A stretch of 64,000 nucleotides of DNA, from the NCBI RefSeq assembly GCF_000422945.1, contig NZ_AUHA01000008.1, positions 18,915 to 82,914 of the forward strand. Direction: 5' to 3'. Below, piece by piece: positions 45,757 through 55,837 of the stretch (its first letter is position 1; every line of letters begins with the position of its first letter). A program made the translations under genes and the position numbers. The notes beneath the pieces were generated by a model. That model saw only the letters and a list, made by a program, of their open reading frames with translations, was not told the origin of the DNA and ran no database searches. The stretch is from Daejeonella oryzae DSM 19973. Lineage in GTDB: Bacteria; Bacteroidota; Bacteroidia; Sphingobacteriales; Sphingobacteriaceae.

Positions 45757-45790
45757 AAACCGCAAACCGTCTAGGTTGCGGTTTTTTTTT
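45757..45790 (+). terminator. recA terminator
   Basis: AAACCGCAAACC pairs with GGTTGCGGTTT (one bulged base) around GTCTA and is followed by nine T. The T-run touches the stop codon of the convergent small membrane protein gene. Confidence 0.88.
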
Positions 45791-45971
45791 ATTGGGTCTT
45801 TAAAAAGTTGGAATAAACTGTTAAAGCGACCACAATTGCTGCAGTAACAATAACACCAAGTACAATCAAACCAATTATTCCTTTTCGCTTATCCTGCTTC
45901 ATTACATAAATCAGTAATGCTATCAGAGGGATAACAAAGATTACAAAGAAAATAATACTGACAGGATTCAT
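45789..45971 (-). CDS. small two-helix membrane protein
   Basis: This is a 60-residue protein starting at the ATG of MNPVSIIFFVIFVIPLIALL. It has two hydrophobic helices (about residues 4-23 and 32-52) joined by a positively charged turn (MKQDKRKG). A TTG 9 bp upstream is a weaker start. No family is recognised. It stands alone between recA and tsaD. Confidence 0.6.
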   Translation of the reverse strand: MNPVSIIFFVIFVIPLIALLIYVMKQDKRKGIIGLIVLGVIVTAAIVVALTVYSNFLKTQ

Positions 45972-46098
45972 AGTTAACAATTAATTTCAGCGAATATGGA
46001 ACTTAAAAACTGATTAAAATAATACTGCTGTTCATTTTATCATTTCTTAAAAATAAAAATGACCTCATCCATTACAAATGGAAGCTTTTCAAATAAAA

Positions 46099-47100
46099 TT
46101 AAAAAACCATTCTGGCCATTGGAGCCACCTCCTGAGAGACGAAGTCTGATTTTAGAAACTTATAATATCCGGCCATCGCAATCATCGCAGCATTATCTGT
46201 GCAATACTCAAACTTGGGAATAAACACATTCCAGTTGTTTTCACCGGCAACTTCCAGTAAGCTTTTCCTTAACCCCGAATTTGCAGAAACGCCGCCTGCA
46301 ATGGCAATATCAGAAATTTGAAATTGACGAGCCGCCTTCTTCAATTTATTTAACAAGATGGTAACAATGCGATGCTGAACTGATGCACATACATCATTTA
46401 TTCTGTTCTCTAAAAATCCAGGATTCTTTTTCAATTCATCTCTTACGAAATAAAGGATAGACGTTTTTAATCCGCTAAAGCTGAAATCAAGTCCCGGTAT
46501 TTGAGGTTCTGGAAACTTAAAAGCCAAATGATCACCTTCAGCAGCATATTTATCAATTAAGGGTCCGCCGGGATAGGGCAAACCAAGGATTTTAGCTGTT
46601 TTATCAAAAGCTTCCCCGGCCGCATCATCGGTTGTTTGACCTACAATTTCCATATCGAAATAATCTTTAACTAAAACTATTTGCGTATGTCCGCCTGAAA
46701 CTGTAAGACATAAAAAAGGAAATGAAGGCTTAGGTTCATCAATAAAATGAGCAAGTATATGCGCCTGCATATGGTTAACTTCGATAAGCGGAATAGTATT
46801 TGCCAATGCAAATCCTTTAGCAAATGAAGTCCCAACTAAAAGAGATCCTAATAAACCGGGGCCTCTTGTAAAAGCTATGGCATCAATGTCATTTTTGTGT
46901 ACTTTAGCGATCGAAATTGCCTGATGTACAACGGGAACAATATTTTGTTGATGAACCCTGGAGGCAAGTTCCGGAACAACGCCACCGTAGTGTTTGTGAA
47001 TCAGCTGATTTGCAATAACATTGGAGCAAATTTTGCCGTTGATACATATTGCAGCAGATGTGTCGTCGCAGGAGGATTCAATACCGAGTATAATTGGCAA
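46099..47100 (-). CDS. tsaD: tRNA N6-adenosine threonylcarbamoyltransferase
   Basis: TsaD transfers the threonylcarbamoyl group to A37 of ANN-decoding tRNAs. The 333 residues begin LGIESSCDDTSAAI and contain the metal-binding HMQAHILAHF, CLTVSGGHTQIVL, DDAAGEAFDKTAKILGLPYPGG, FSFSGLKTSIL and IAGGVSANSGLR. The only suitable start codon is TTG at 47098-47100. It is divergent from tamB, with 81 bp between the assigned starts. Confidence 0.96.
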   Translation of the reverse strand: MPIILGIESSCDDTSAAICINGKICSNVIANQLIHKHYGGVVPELASRVHQQNIVPVVHQAISIAKVHKNDIDAIAFTRGPGLLGSLLVGTSFAKGFALANTIPLIEVNHMQAHILAHFIDEPKPSFPFLCLTVSGGHTQIVLVKDYFDMEIVGQTTDDAAGEAFDKTAKILGLPYPGGPLIDKYAAEGDHLAFKFPEPQIPGLDFSFSGLKTSILYFVRDELKKNPGFLENRINDVCASVQHRIVTILLNKLKKAARQFQISDIAIAGGVSANSGLRKSLLEVAGENNWNVFIPKFEYCTDNAAMIAMAGYYKFLKSDFVSQEVAPMARMVF

Positions 47101-47181
47101 AACCGAATGAGTTAAATTATTGTTTGACTTTTTTATTTAAAACACAAAACTATCAAAAAAGTATTAAAAATAACTTTATGG

Positions 47182-50100
47182 GTGCTTGCTACAATATTAT
47201 TATTATTAGCGGCCTTAGTATTTTCATTACAATTTAAGCCGGTACAAACGTATGTGGCTAAAAAAGCTGCCCAATATCTTTCAAAAGAATTAAACACCCG
47301 GGTTGAAGTTAAAAGTTTATACATCAAACCGTTTAAATCAGTTGTATTGGAGGGTTTGTATGTTGAAGATCTGGAAAAAGACACCTTAATATTTTCTCCA
47401 AAATTCACTCTGGATGTTTCTGAGTTTTCCTTAAAGAACCGGAAAATAGCTGTCGCCACGGCGCAAATGGATGATGGAAAATTTTATATTAAACAATATA
47501 AAGACACCACCACCAACCTGGAATTTATTATTAATTATTTTGATACCGGCACAACAAAGCCCCGGAAAAAACCGCGGAAATCTTATGATATAACTTTTGA
47601 TAAAATTGTATTAAACGGCATCGATTTTAAATATAAAAACTTCAATGTTGATACTGTAATCAAAGGCATTAACTTCAACGACCTGCATCTCCGCAATCTT
47701 AACACAACAGTTACAGGTCTCGACACTAAAAATCATTTGGTAAAGGCCCATTTTAAAAATCTCACATTTAAAGAAAAAAGCGGATTTTATTTAAAAAATC
47801 TGACCACAAACGCCACCATCGACAGCAATCAAATGCAATTCAGTGATTTGCTGTTAGAAACACCGGAATCCAGAATCTCTGATTTTTTATTATTTAAATA
47901 TTCAAAGTTTAAGGATTTTAGTCAGTTTATAAGCAAGGTGCATATGACTGCACAATTTAAAAATTCTAAAATCTATTCAAAAGATGTAGCCTATTTTGTT
48001 CCTCAAATGAATAAAATGGATCTTGATTTACGTGTTGATGGCAGCATAAAAGGATATGTAGATAATCTTAAAGCAAAACAACTTGCTGTTAAAGTTGGCC
48101 GAACAACCTATATGAAAGGAGATTTTGATGTGAAGGGGTTACCTGATATCAATAAAACACTACTGAATCTCAATTTTGATCAGGTTTACACAAACAAGAA
48201 GGATATTGATTATATCGTATCAAAAGCCACAGGCAAAAATAAAGTGATTACTCCAGTCATTCTGCAAAAATTTGGGAATATCAATTTTAAAGGACGTTTT
48301 TCAGGATTCACAAATGATTTTATTGCATATGGAGAATTTAAAACTGCTCTGGGCAGAGTCGTTTCTGATATAAATATGAAAATACCGGCTAAAGGTCAGC
48401 CGGTATATAGCGGAGTAGTTAAAACTTATGACTTCGACCTGGGAAATTTGCTTGATCAGAAAAAACTGGGAAGGACTACACTGGTTGCAAATATTAAAGG
48501 AAGCGGATTTAATTTAAAAACTGTTAAAGAGCAAATAAAAGGCGACATTACTTATTTTGATTTTAATGGCTACAGATATACGAATATACTTTTGGATGGT
48601 ACTTATGCAAATAATTTGTTCGACGGACAAATCAAAGTTAATGACCGCAATGTAAAATTAGATTTTCAGGGAGGTGTTAACTTAAATCCCAAAGTTCCGG
48701 TTTTTGATTTTAAGGCCAATATCAGAGGGGCTAATTTATATGCTTTAAATTTCACTAAAGACACAGTACAGGTTGATGCAGATTTCAACACAAATTTTAC
48801 CGGAAATAATCTGGATAATATTCAGGGAAGTTTTGATATACGTAAAATCAGACTTACCAATACCGAACATTCATTTGTTGTAGATTCATTGCAATTATCC
48901 GCCATTGGTATAGGAAAAAGCCGCGAGTTAAAAATAAATTCAGACATCCTTGATGCAAGTATTAAAGGTGAATATGATCTTAATACACTTCCATCTTATT
49001 TTAAATCAGTAGCCAAAACCTATATTCCTTCTTTACAGGTAAGATATGTGAAGCCCAAACCCCAGAATTTTGAGTTCAATTTAACATTAAAATATTTTGA
49101 ACCCATCAGTTTACTGTTTATACCCGAACTTAAAATACCGGAGCAAGCCAGCATTACAGGACAATTCAACTCTGAACAAAATATTGCAAATCTAAGCGGT
49201 TTTTCAAAACTGGTTACTTATAATAAGTTAAAATTCAACAACCTGATTATTGACCAGACCACTACCCCACTGGCGCTTAACTTGTTTATTACTTCTGATC
49301 AGGTTGATATAACCGATAGCCTTTATATAAAGAATGTAAACATTGCCAATATTTTAAGTAATGACAGCCTGAAATTAAACATTAAACTTTCTGATAAAGA
49401 TGCGATCAACCAGCTCGATTTAAACGGCTTGGTTGAATTCAGTAAAGTTGCTGATTCAACGGCAAAATTGAGTTTACTGCCATCTGACGTTATAATAAAC
49501 CGCGAAACATGGCGCATTCAGTATAAAGTATCGTTCAATTTTGAAGATGGTAAAACGATAATCCGCGATTTTGAACTTTTCAGAGATAATCAGCTGCTGA
49601 CTGTAAATGGAATTATTTCCACAGATCCGGACGATGAACTCATTATTGGTTTTAATAAATTCAAACTCACTACGTTTAATCCGCTTACCAGGTCATTGGG
49701 AATAAATTTGAGCGGCGAGCTCAATGGAAATGCAAAATTAGCGGCAATAAGTAAAACCCCGCGAATTGAAGCCGCTTTAATAATTGATACGTTAAAGTAT
49801 AATGACATTCTAATTGGTGATTTAAACCTGGATGCCGATTTTGATAATTCTACCAAACTGGTAAATGTGAAGATGGATATCATGAACGATGATATTAAAG
49901 CGTTGGATCTTCAGGGCACGTACAACGCAAATAGTGACCAAAACAATCTGGATATGGATGTCAAAATGCGGGACAACCAGGTAATCATATTTCAGCCTTT
50001 TTTAAAGAAACTGGTTTCAAATTTAACGGGTAAAGTTTCGGCTGATCTGAAAATTACAGGAAAATTAAAAACGCCTAAAATAAACGGTTCATTGAAATTG

Positions 50101-51585
50101 AATAATGCCGGCATGACTGTTAACTACCTCAAAACGCCGTATCACTTGAGTGATGAAGTATCTGTTAATAACAGTGTAATAAGTTTAAATAACCTGATAA
50201 TAAAAGATATTAACGAGCATGAAGCAATAGCTAACGGCACCGTTGATATGAATAATATCAATAATCCAGAAATCCATATAACTATAGTTGCCAACAATTT
50301 TATGGCGCTTAATACTACTTCGAAAGATAATCCCTTGTATTATGGAATTGCTTACGGTTCTGGGGTATTTAAATTTAATGGCCCAACGGACAATATGAAA
50401 ATTGACATAGATGCCAGCACACAAGCCGGAACAGTATTTAATATCCCTCTAAATTCATCTGCAACTGTTAGAGAAAACGATTTTATCAATTTTGTTGCCA
50501 AGGATTCTACACTAACCGTTAAGAAAGAAACCTCATTTATGGGGTTAACCATGAATTTTGACCTTCGTGTTGATGAAAATAGCGAAGTGAATATATTCAC
50601 AGATTTAGGAAAATTAAGCGGAAGGGGGGATGCAGAACTTGCCTTAAGAATCACCAGTCTTGGAGATTTTGAAATGTATGGTGATTATGTAATCAGTAAA
50701 GGAAAATTCGAATTTATCGCTCAGGATTTTATCAATAAAATATTTGAAATTAATAAAGGCGGTTCTATAAGGTGGACAGGAAATCCTACGGAAGCAGCCA
50801 TTAATTTAGATGCTGCATACAGTGCAAGGCCGAGTTTACAACCCCTTTATACTGCAGCCGGTCGTACAGATGGAATTGACCAGCGGGTATTAGCGGAAGC
50901 GGTCATGAAATTAAAAGGTTCCTTATTACAGCCAGATATCGTTTTTGATATTAATTTTCCTGCTGATGCTTATATCAAAGATGAGCTTCAGAGCTATTTT
51001 AGCGATGTAAACAACGTTAACCAGCAAGCCCTAAGTTTGATTATCAGAAGAAGTTTTGCACCAGGAACCGGAGCTGATCTATTTTCTCTGACTCCTACAT
51101 TTATTAACGCCGGTACCGAATTATTTTTCAACCAACTTAATAATGTAATTACTCAAACGCTTAACTTAAATTTTGTGGATTTCAATATCCGCTCTTTCAA
51201 TGATGCGAGTGCTTCATTAAGATTATTAAACGGAAGGCTGTTGCTAACCGGCGGAGTTACAGACCCACGCTCTTTACAAGATTTTGACGTGCTGGGAGGT
51301 TCATCAGTTGCCCGCGATGTGGAAGCCCAATATCTATTAAACAAAGATGGAAGCCTGGTTTTAAAGGCATCTCAGCGCTTGAACAATCGCAATTTCCTGA
51401 ATTCAAATATTGAATATGTGAATGCACTGGGATTGCTGTATCGTCAGGATTTTGATAACGTAAATGAATTTCTCCGAACTTTAATTGGTAAAAAGCGAAG
51501 TGAAGAGCGTCGTAAAAAAGAATTGGAAGAAAACAAAAAACCAATTGCTGTAAAATTACCTGAAGAAAACGAAAAGAAAAAGTAG
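47182..51585 (+). CDS. tamB: TamB-like translocation/assembly module protein
   Basis: This is a very long (1467 residues) protein of the AsmA/TamB group. It has an N-terminal membrane anchor, then repeated beta-strands forming an extended taco-like rod across the periplasm, and a C-terminal TamB/DUF490 domain (FVDFNIRSFNDASASLRLLN, LGLLYRQDFDNVNEFL) that contacts an Omp85 partner or the outer membrane. TamB-like proteins carry phospholipids or aid outer-membrane protein assembly. The tail is Lys/Glu-rich. The listed start is GTG at 47182, but the frame is open upstream and reads KKVLKITLW directly before it, the usual charged start of such anchors. Translation may therefore begin at the ATC at 47152. 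No ATG, GTG or TTG is available there. Confidence 0.88.
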   Translation: MLATILLLLAALVFSLQFKPVQTYVAKKAAQYLSKELNTRVEVKSLYIKPFKSVVLEGLYVEDLEKDTLIFSPKFTLDVSEFSLKNRKIAVATAQMDDGKFYIKQYKDTTTNLEFIINYFDTGTTKPRKKPRKSYDITFDKIVLNGIDFKYKNFNVDTVIKGINFNDLHLRNLNTTVTGLDTKNHLVKAHFKNLTFKEKSGFYLKNLTTNATIDSNQMQFSDLLLETPESRISDFLLFKYSKFKDFSQFISKVHMTAQFKNSKIYSKDVAYFVPQMNKMDLDLRVDGSIKGYVDNLKAKQLAVKVGRTTYMKGDFDVKGLPDINKTLLNLNFDQVYTNKKDIDYIVSKATGKNKVITPVILQKFGNINFKGRFSGFTNDFIAYGEFKTALGRVVSDINMKIPAKGQPVYSGVVKTYDFDLGNLLDQKKLGRTTLVANIKGSGFNLKTVKEQIKGDITYFDFNGYRYTNILLDGTYANNLFDGQIKVNDRNVKLDFQGGVNLNPKVPVFDFKANIRGANLYALNFTKDTVQVDADFNTNFTGNNLDNIQGSFDIRKIRLTNTEHSFVVDSLQLSAIGIGKSRELKINSDILDASIKGEYDLNTLPSYFKSVAKTYIPSLQVRYVKPKPQNFEFNLTLKYFEPISLLFIPELKIPEQASITGQFNSEQNIANLSGFSKLVTYNKLKFNNLIIDQTTTPLALNLFITSDQVDITDSLYIKNVNIANILSNDSLKLNIKLSDKDAINQLDLNGLVEFSKVADSTAKLSLLPSDVIINRETWRIQYKVSFNFEDGKTIIRDFELFRDNQLLTVNGIISTDPDDELIIGFNKFKLTTFNPLTRSLGINLSGELNGNAKLAAISKTPRIEAALIIDTLKYNDILIGDLNLDADFDNSTKLVNVKMDIMNDDIKALDLQGTYNANSDQNNLDMDVKMRDNQVIIFQPFLKKLVSNLTGKVSADLKITGKLKTPKINGSLKLNNAGMTVNYLKTPYHLSDEVSVNNSVISLNNLIIKDINEHEAIANGTVDMNNINNPEIHITIVANNFMALNTTSKDNPLYYGIAYGSGVFKFNGPTDNMKIDIDASTQAGTVFNIPLNSSATVRENDFINFVAKDSTLTVKKETSFMGLTMNFDLRVDENSEVNIFTDLGKLSGRGDAELALRITSLGDFEMYGDYVISKGKFEFIAQDFINKIFEINKGGSIRWTGNPTEAAINLDAAYSARPSLQPLYTAAGRTDGIDQRVLAEAVMKLKGSLLQPDIVFDINFPADAYIKDELQSYFSDVNNVNQQALSLIIRRSFAPGTGADLFSLTPTFINAGTELFFNQLNNVITQTLNLNFVDFNIRSFNDASASLRLLNGRLLLTGGVTDPRSLQDFDVLGGSSVARDVEAQYLLNKDGSLVLKASQRLNNRNFLNSNIEYVNALGLLYRQDFDNVNEFLRTLIGKKRSEERRKKELEENKKPIAVKLPEENEKKK

Positions 51586-51593
51586 CTTAAAGC

Positions 51594-52799
51594 TTAACTA
51601 TTTTTCATAATGGTATGTCCCATTTTATCCCTCTTTGTTTTTAAATAAAGATCGTTGTGCTCGTTGGATTTAATTTCAATCGGAACATTATCTACCACTT
51701 CTAATCCGTATCCAATAAGTCCGGCTCTTTTCGTTGGATTATTAGACATTAAACGCATCTTTTTAACTCCTAAACTACGAAGCATTTGCGCACCTATTCC
51801 ATAATCACGCTGATCCATTTTAAAGCCAAGCTGCAAATTAGCATCAACCGTATCTAAGCCATTTTCCTGCAGGTTATAAGCATGCAACTTATTAATAAGA
51901 CCAATCCCTCTACCTTCCTGATTCATGTAAATCACAACTCCCTTACCTTCTTCCTGAATCATCTCCATGGCTTTGTGTAATTGAGGGCCGCAATCACAGC
52001 GGCATGAACCAAAAATATCTCCGGTTATGCATGAACTATGAACACGTACCAAAACCGGCTCATCCGGCTCCCATCTTCCTTTAACAAGTGCAATATGGTG
52101 ATCTCCGGTATTTATCTGTGTATAAGCAACCATTTCAAAATCACCATAATCGGTTGGAAGTTTTACTGAAACCTCTTTTTTAATCAGCGATTCAGTATTC
52201 AAACGGTAGGATATCAAATCCTCTATAGAAATAATTTTGAGATCAAACTGCTTGGCGATAAGCATCAAATCCGGAAGACGAGCCATTTCACCATCTTCAT
52301 TCATTATCTCCACAATGATTCCTGCAGGTTCAAAACCGGCAAGTCTGGCCAGATCCACGGCAGCTTCAGTATGCCCTGCACGTCTTAATACACCCCCTTT
52401 TTTAGCTCGTAACGGAAATATATGCCCCGGCCTACCTAAATCTTCAGGCTTGGTATTTATATCTGCTAAAGCCAGTGTAGTTTTAGAACGGTCTGAAGCA
52501 GAAATACCTGTGGTACATCCATTTCCAATTAAATCTACAGAAACGGTAAAATTAGTTTCATGGGTTGCAGTATTGTTGCCAACCATCAAATCGAGTCTTA
52601 ATTCATCGCAACGCTCTTCTGTTAAAGGGGCGCAAATTAAGCCGCGACCATGGCGGGCCATGAAATTAATCACTTCCGGACTAGCATTTTGTGCAGCAGT
52701 TAAAAAATCGCCTTCATTTTCGCGATCTTCATCATCTACAACAATAATCACTTTACCGGCTTTTATATCATTTATTGCTTCTTCAATTGTATTGAGCAT
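51594..52799 (-). CDS. ribBA: bifunctional DHBP synthase / GTP cyclohydrolase II
   Basis: This is a 401-residue riboflavin-biosynthesis fusion. The N-terminal RibB half has [35 protein letters not shown] and [21 protein letters not shown]. It makes 3,4-dihydroxy-2-butanone 4-phosphate. The C-terminal RibA half has the zinc site [17 protein letters not shown] and [18 protein letters not shown]. It opens GTP. Length and order are normal for the family. It is a single gene converging on tamB (8 bp between stops). No FMN riboswitch is recognised in the 219 bp upstream. Confidence 0.97.
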   Translation of the reverse strand: MLNTIEEAINDIKAGKVIIVVDDEDRENEGDFLTAAQNASPEVINFMARHGRGLICAPLTEERCDELRLDLMVGNNTATHETNFTVSVDLIGNGCTTGISASDRSKTTLALADINTKPEDLGRPGHIFPLRAKKGGVLRRAGHTEAAVDLARLAGFEPAGIIVEIMNEDGEMARLPDLMLIAKQFDLKIISIEDLISYRLNTESLIKKEVSVKLPTDYGDFEMVAYTQINTGDHHIALVKGRWEPDEPVLVRVHSSCITGDIFGSCRCDCGPQLHKAMEMIQEEGKGVVIYMNQEGRGIGLINKLHAYNLQENGLDTVDANLQLGFKMDQRDYGIGAQMLRSLGVKKMRLMSNNPTKRAGLIGYGLEVVDNVPIEIKSNEHNDLYLKTKRDKMGHTIMKNS

Positions 52800-53018
52800 T
52801 ATTGTTGGAGTTAGGCGAACAGGGTAATTGAAATTTTATTTAAGATATCAGTAGAAAATCAGGGAAATTTCGTCCTTGTCCGAGCTTGAAATCAAAGGTA
52901 CAAATCTAATTATTTTCTTTCGTTATGCATTCCTAAGGAAATTAAATCCGTCAACACAATGCAATAAAGAAATCCCGGCGAAAGATGAATAAGAAAATGT
53001 GTTTGGGATAATCTGAAT

Positions 53019-54452
53019 TTATTCTGATAATTTTTTCTTTTTGGGAATTAGCTTTTTCAAAAACTCTTTGTAAAAGTCAACATCAAATAATACCGAATCA
53101 ACTGTTGCCTTGTAAGTGAGGAAAATACCTAATGGTGTAAGAGTAATAATAGCTAGCCACATCCCCAGCATTGGAGATAAGGTACCTTCCTTTACAGATT
53201 TTTCGCCAATGGTTGATACAATATGATACACCAGAAAAAATAGCACTGAAACTACAACCGGTAACCCCAATCCTCCCCTGCGGATTATGGCACCCAACGG
53301 CGCACCAATGAAAAATAAGAGAAGGCAGGAAACCGACAGGGTGAATTTTTTATGAAACTCAATCATAAACCCTCTAACACGGTCCTCATTTTCATCATCA
53401 AAAGTTCTTTTATTTACAATTACTTCTTTAACAGAAACTAATCTGCTCTTGGCATTTTGGATAGCCAGCGTTCTGCTGTCTGAAGGAACTAAATCCAAAA
53501 TATCCTTGTACTCTTTTATTGCAGCCGGTTTAATTGGCTGCTCTTTTTTGAGAGGCGGATTAATTGGATCATAAAACATTTTAATGTCTTTGTAGGCAGT
53601 TTTTAAATTACTATCAATTTTCACATTAAATGAATCACGGTAAAATTTTAACTGCTTTAGATTAAGCATTGCATAATTCGACTTAAACAAATTCTCATCT
53701 GTCCGCTGCATCTTAAATCCAGAAAGGTCAAACTTTTGCTCGGTTTCTTTAAATCTGAAACGCATTAAACGTTGCCGCTGATTATAGTTGGCCCCATCTC
53801 CAGGAGTTTCTTCATATCGCACGCCATTGCTTAATTTAAGAACCAGCGTCTGGTCATCATCGGTTCGGTACATCCGGCCTTTTTGAGCCATCAAAACACT
53901 TCCATTACTGGTATTATGATCGTAAATAATTAAATTATGAAGTGTTTGACCGTCAGAATCTTTCTTTTTTACCCGCAAAGAATATCCGGGAATACTACTG
54001 TTGAAAATGCCTTCGTCAATTAAGAAAGAAGATTTTTGATTCCTGACATCATAAAGCAGAGATCCCATTTTCAGATTTGCGACCGGTAGCATATAATCTG
54101 AAAATAAAAAAGCACTCACACTTAATATGCTTACTACTACTACAAGAGGCATCATTGCTTTTTGCAAAGAAATGCCTGCAGATTTAATAGCAACAAGTTC
54201 ATAATTTTCACCAAGACTACCGAAAGTCATGATCGAAGAGAGAAGGATAGCCAGTGGAAGCGCCATAGCTACGTTGGTAGCAGAGGCATATAATAATAGT
54301 TCTAAAATTACATACCAATCAAATCCTTTACCAATCAAATCATCGATGTATTTAAACAAAAACAACATCAATAAAATGAACATTACAATGAAAAACGTAA
54401 CGATAAAAGGTCGGAGAAATGCCTTAAATACTAATAAGTATACTTTTTTCAC
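53019..54452 (-). CDS. LptF/LptG-family permease
   Basis: This 477-residue inner-membrane protein of the YjgP/YjgQ family forms the transmembrane part of the lipopolysaccharide exporter LptBFG. It has three N-terminal helices (FIVTFFIVMFILLMLFLFKY, then ATNVAMALPLAILLSSIMTFG and later VSILSVSAFLFSDYMLPVAN). A periplasmic beta-jellyroll of about 230 residues follows, then three C-terminal helices (LLLFFIGAPLGAIIRRGGLG onward). The start codon is GTG. Which of LptF or LptG it is cannot be decided. It sits 25 bp after the START-like gene on the same strand. Confidence 0.9.
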   Translation of the reverse strand: MKKVYLLVFKAFLRPFIVTFFIVMFILLMLFLFKYIDDLIGKGFDWYVILELLLYASATNVAMALPLAILLSSIMTFGSLGENYELVAIKSAGISLQKAMMPLVVVVSILSVSAFLFSDYMLPVANLKMGSLLYDVRNQKSSFLIDEGIFNSSIPGYSLRVKKKDSDGQTLHNLIIYDHNTSNGSVLMAQKGRMYRTDDDQTLVLKLSNGVRYEETPGDGANYNQRQRLMRFRFKETEQKFDLSGFKMQRTDENLFKSNYAMLNLKQLKFYRDSFNVKIDSNLKTAYKDIKMFYDPINPPLKKEQPIKPAAIKEYKDILDLVPSDSRTLAIQNAKSRLVSVKEVIVNKRTFDDENEDRVRGFMIEFHKKFTLSVSCLLLFFIGAPLGAIIRRGGLGLPVVVSVLFFLVYHIVSTIGEKSVKEGTLSPMLGMWLAIITLTPLGIFLTYKATVDSVLFDVDFYKEFLKKLIPKKKKLSE

Positions 54453-54477
54453 ATCACAAAAATAGAGAATTAAATCC

Positions 54478-54858
54478 CTAAGCTCCTAAAACACTTACTA
54501 AATATTGAATTTGATTATCCCAAATCAACGTTCTGTCCTGAATGGTATCGTCGGTTGCAAAATCTGTTATGGACAATGCTACATCATTTGTTAGTTCATC
54601 CTGCACAATTTCCATTTCAAAATAACAGTGTGGTTCGTCATCAAGCCATTTAAATTTTACAAGTTTATTTTCTTTTATAGACAGAAGTTTAGCTTTTTGT
54701 TCTTCATCATCCCAGGTAAATGTATAGATCTGATCACGATAAGTTACATCATCTGCAAACCATTGTGCCAGCCCGTTTGGTTCGTTTAAAAATGTAAATA
54801 ATATTTTAGGAGACGAATTCACTTCGTACTCAAGATTAAACTTCTTCTTTTCCAGCAT
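54478..54858 (-). CDS. START-like domain protein
   Basis: This 126-residue single-domain protein of the SRPBCC/START-like family is common in Bacteroidota. The sequence FNLEYEVNSSPKILFTFLNE is followed by LAQWFADDVTYRDQIYTFTW and ends with helix IWDNQIQYLVSVLG. The fold has a hydrophobic cavity. The ligand and role are unknown. It is encoded just upstream of the LptF/G-type permease, so a part in lipid or envelope biology is a possibility. Confidence 0.8.
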   Translation of the reverse strand: MLEKKKFNLEYEVNSSPKILFTFLNEPNGLAQWFADDVTYRDQIYTFTWDDEEQKAKLLSIKENKLVKFKWLDDEPHCYFEMEIVQDELTNDVALSITDFATDDTIQDRTLIWDNQIQYLVSVLGA

Positions 54859-54896
54859 TCTGTATCTTACTAAATGAATTTGTGACTTTTTTTACA

Positions 54897-54932
54897 TTTG
54901 TTTCTAAAGAAAAGTATTTTCCGCTATATTTG
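54897..54932 (+). promoter_or_regulatory. tRNA promoter (TTTG ... TATATTTG)
   Basis: TATATTTG (54925-54932) matches TAnnTTTG exactly and ends 27 bp before the tRNA. TTTG (54897-54900) lies 24 bp upstream of it, a slightly long spacing. Confidence 0.5.
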
Positions 54933-54958
54933 CAACTCTCTTTTAAAAGCCAATTAAC

Positions 54959-55032
54959 GGCGGGGTAGCTCAGATGGTTAGAGCGCAGGATTCATAACCC
55001 TGAGGTCGGCAGTTCGATTCTGCTCCCCGCTA
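54959..55032 (+). tRNA. tRNA with CAT anticodon (elongator tRNA-Met)
   Basis: The 74 bases fold as a cloverleaf. The acceptor stem GGCGGGG pairs with CCCCGCT, the D arm is GCTC/GAGC, the anticodon loop is TTCATAA, and the T arm is GGCAG/CTGCT around TTCGATT. The 3' CCA is not encoded. The anticodon stem lacks the three G-C pairs and the unpaired first base of initiator tRNA, and pair 1-72 is G-T, so elongator Met is the likely identity. An Ile2 (lysidine) type is less likely. The closing pair of the anticodon stem is an A31-C39 mismatch. Confidence 0.93.
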
Positions 55033-55035
55033 CAC

Positions 55036-55059
55036 AAAGCCCCACACGGGGCTTTTTTT
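55036..55059 (+). terminator. tRNA terminator
   Basis: AAAGCCCC and GGGGCTTT form an 8-bp stem around ACAC, followed by a T-run, three bases after the tRNA. Confidence 0.9.
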
Positions 55060-55171
55060 AATTTCATAATTTAATGTTTTTGATGTATAATTTAAGCTAT
55101 TAAAAAAATATATTTACGAGCTCCAAATCAACTCATTAAATCACAAAAGAAAATAGCAATAGAATTTACGA

Positions 55172-55837
55172 ATGAAAAATAAAAACGGGTTAACACCAAC
55201 TTTTTTTTGCGTACCCGATATAACTGGTTTTACAAAATTTATTGCTACTTCTGATATTAACTTTAGTAAAGAGGTGATTCCTGCCTTACTTCGAAAATTA
55301 ATTGAAGCAAATATGGTAGGAATGAATGTTGCCGAAATTGAAGGCGATGCTATTTTCTTTTACAAAACAGGCAGGCTACCATCTATTCAGAAAGTTGCCG
55401 ATCAATGTAAACACATTTTTCAAACATTTTCAGATTTTTTAAAGCAGCTTCAGGAAGCTCAACCCGAAAATTATGAGAAGTATTTGGGCGATAACCAATT
55501 AGGGCTCAAAATAGTTATCCACTTTGGCCATATCAGCTTTTCAAATATAAAAGGAAGGGTAAAGCTTTTAGGAGAAGATGTAATTATAGCTCATAAACTT
55601 CTTAAAAACGGAATTTATGAGTTAAACTATGTTCTGTTAACCGATAAATATCTCTCAAAAGTAAAAACCAGCAAAAATCTTGAAAAGTATTTTCACTGGC
55701 AGGAACTTAAAGCGGGCTCTGAACAATATGATTACATCGGAGAAGTGGGATATAGATATATTACACTTGATGAGATGGAATTTATGCAGGATGTTGAACT
55801 AGTACCTTCACTAAAATCTAGTAAGAAAACATCATAA
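55172..55837 (+). CDS. DUF2652 protein, class III nucleotide cyclase-like
   Basis: This 221-residue soluble protein shows the spacing of class III nucleotide cyclases. FCVPDITGFTKF (D16) corresponds to the first metal motif, and VAEIEGDAIFFY (D59) to the second-metal GD hairpin. IHFGHISFSNIKGRVKLLGE, then DVIIAHKLL, corresponds to the GdxVNxAaRL helix. Both metal-binding Asp are present. The Asn and Arg that normally stabilise the transition state are replaced by I138 and K142. It may be a divergent cyclase or a non-catalytic nucleotide sensor. It overlaps by 20 bp, tail to tail, with an HD/Pycsar-effector-like gene. The annotated family name is from memory of the motif pattern. Confidence 0.75.
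   Translation: MKNKNGLTPTFFCVPDITGFTKFIATSDINFSKEVIPALLRKLIEANMVGMNVAEIEGDAIFFYKTGRLPSIQKVADQCKHIFQTFSDFLKQLQEAQPENYEKYLGDNQLGLKIVIHFGHISFSNIKGRVKLLGEDVIIAHKLLKNGIYELNYVLLTDKYLSKVKTSKNLEKYFHWQELKAGSEQYDYIGEVGYRYITLDEMEFMQDVELVPSLKSSKKTS

Noticed and set aside
52800..53018. Possible FMN riboswitch upstream of ribBA: the minus strand contains GGACGAAATTTCCCTG, faintly like part of the RFN element
   Set aside because: The other conserved RFN segments, including CCGGCGGT in the right order, are absent. The similarity covers only one short hairpin.
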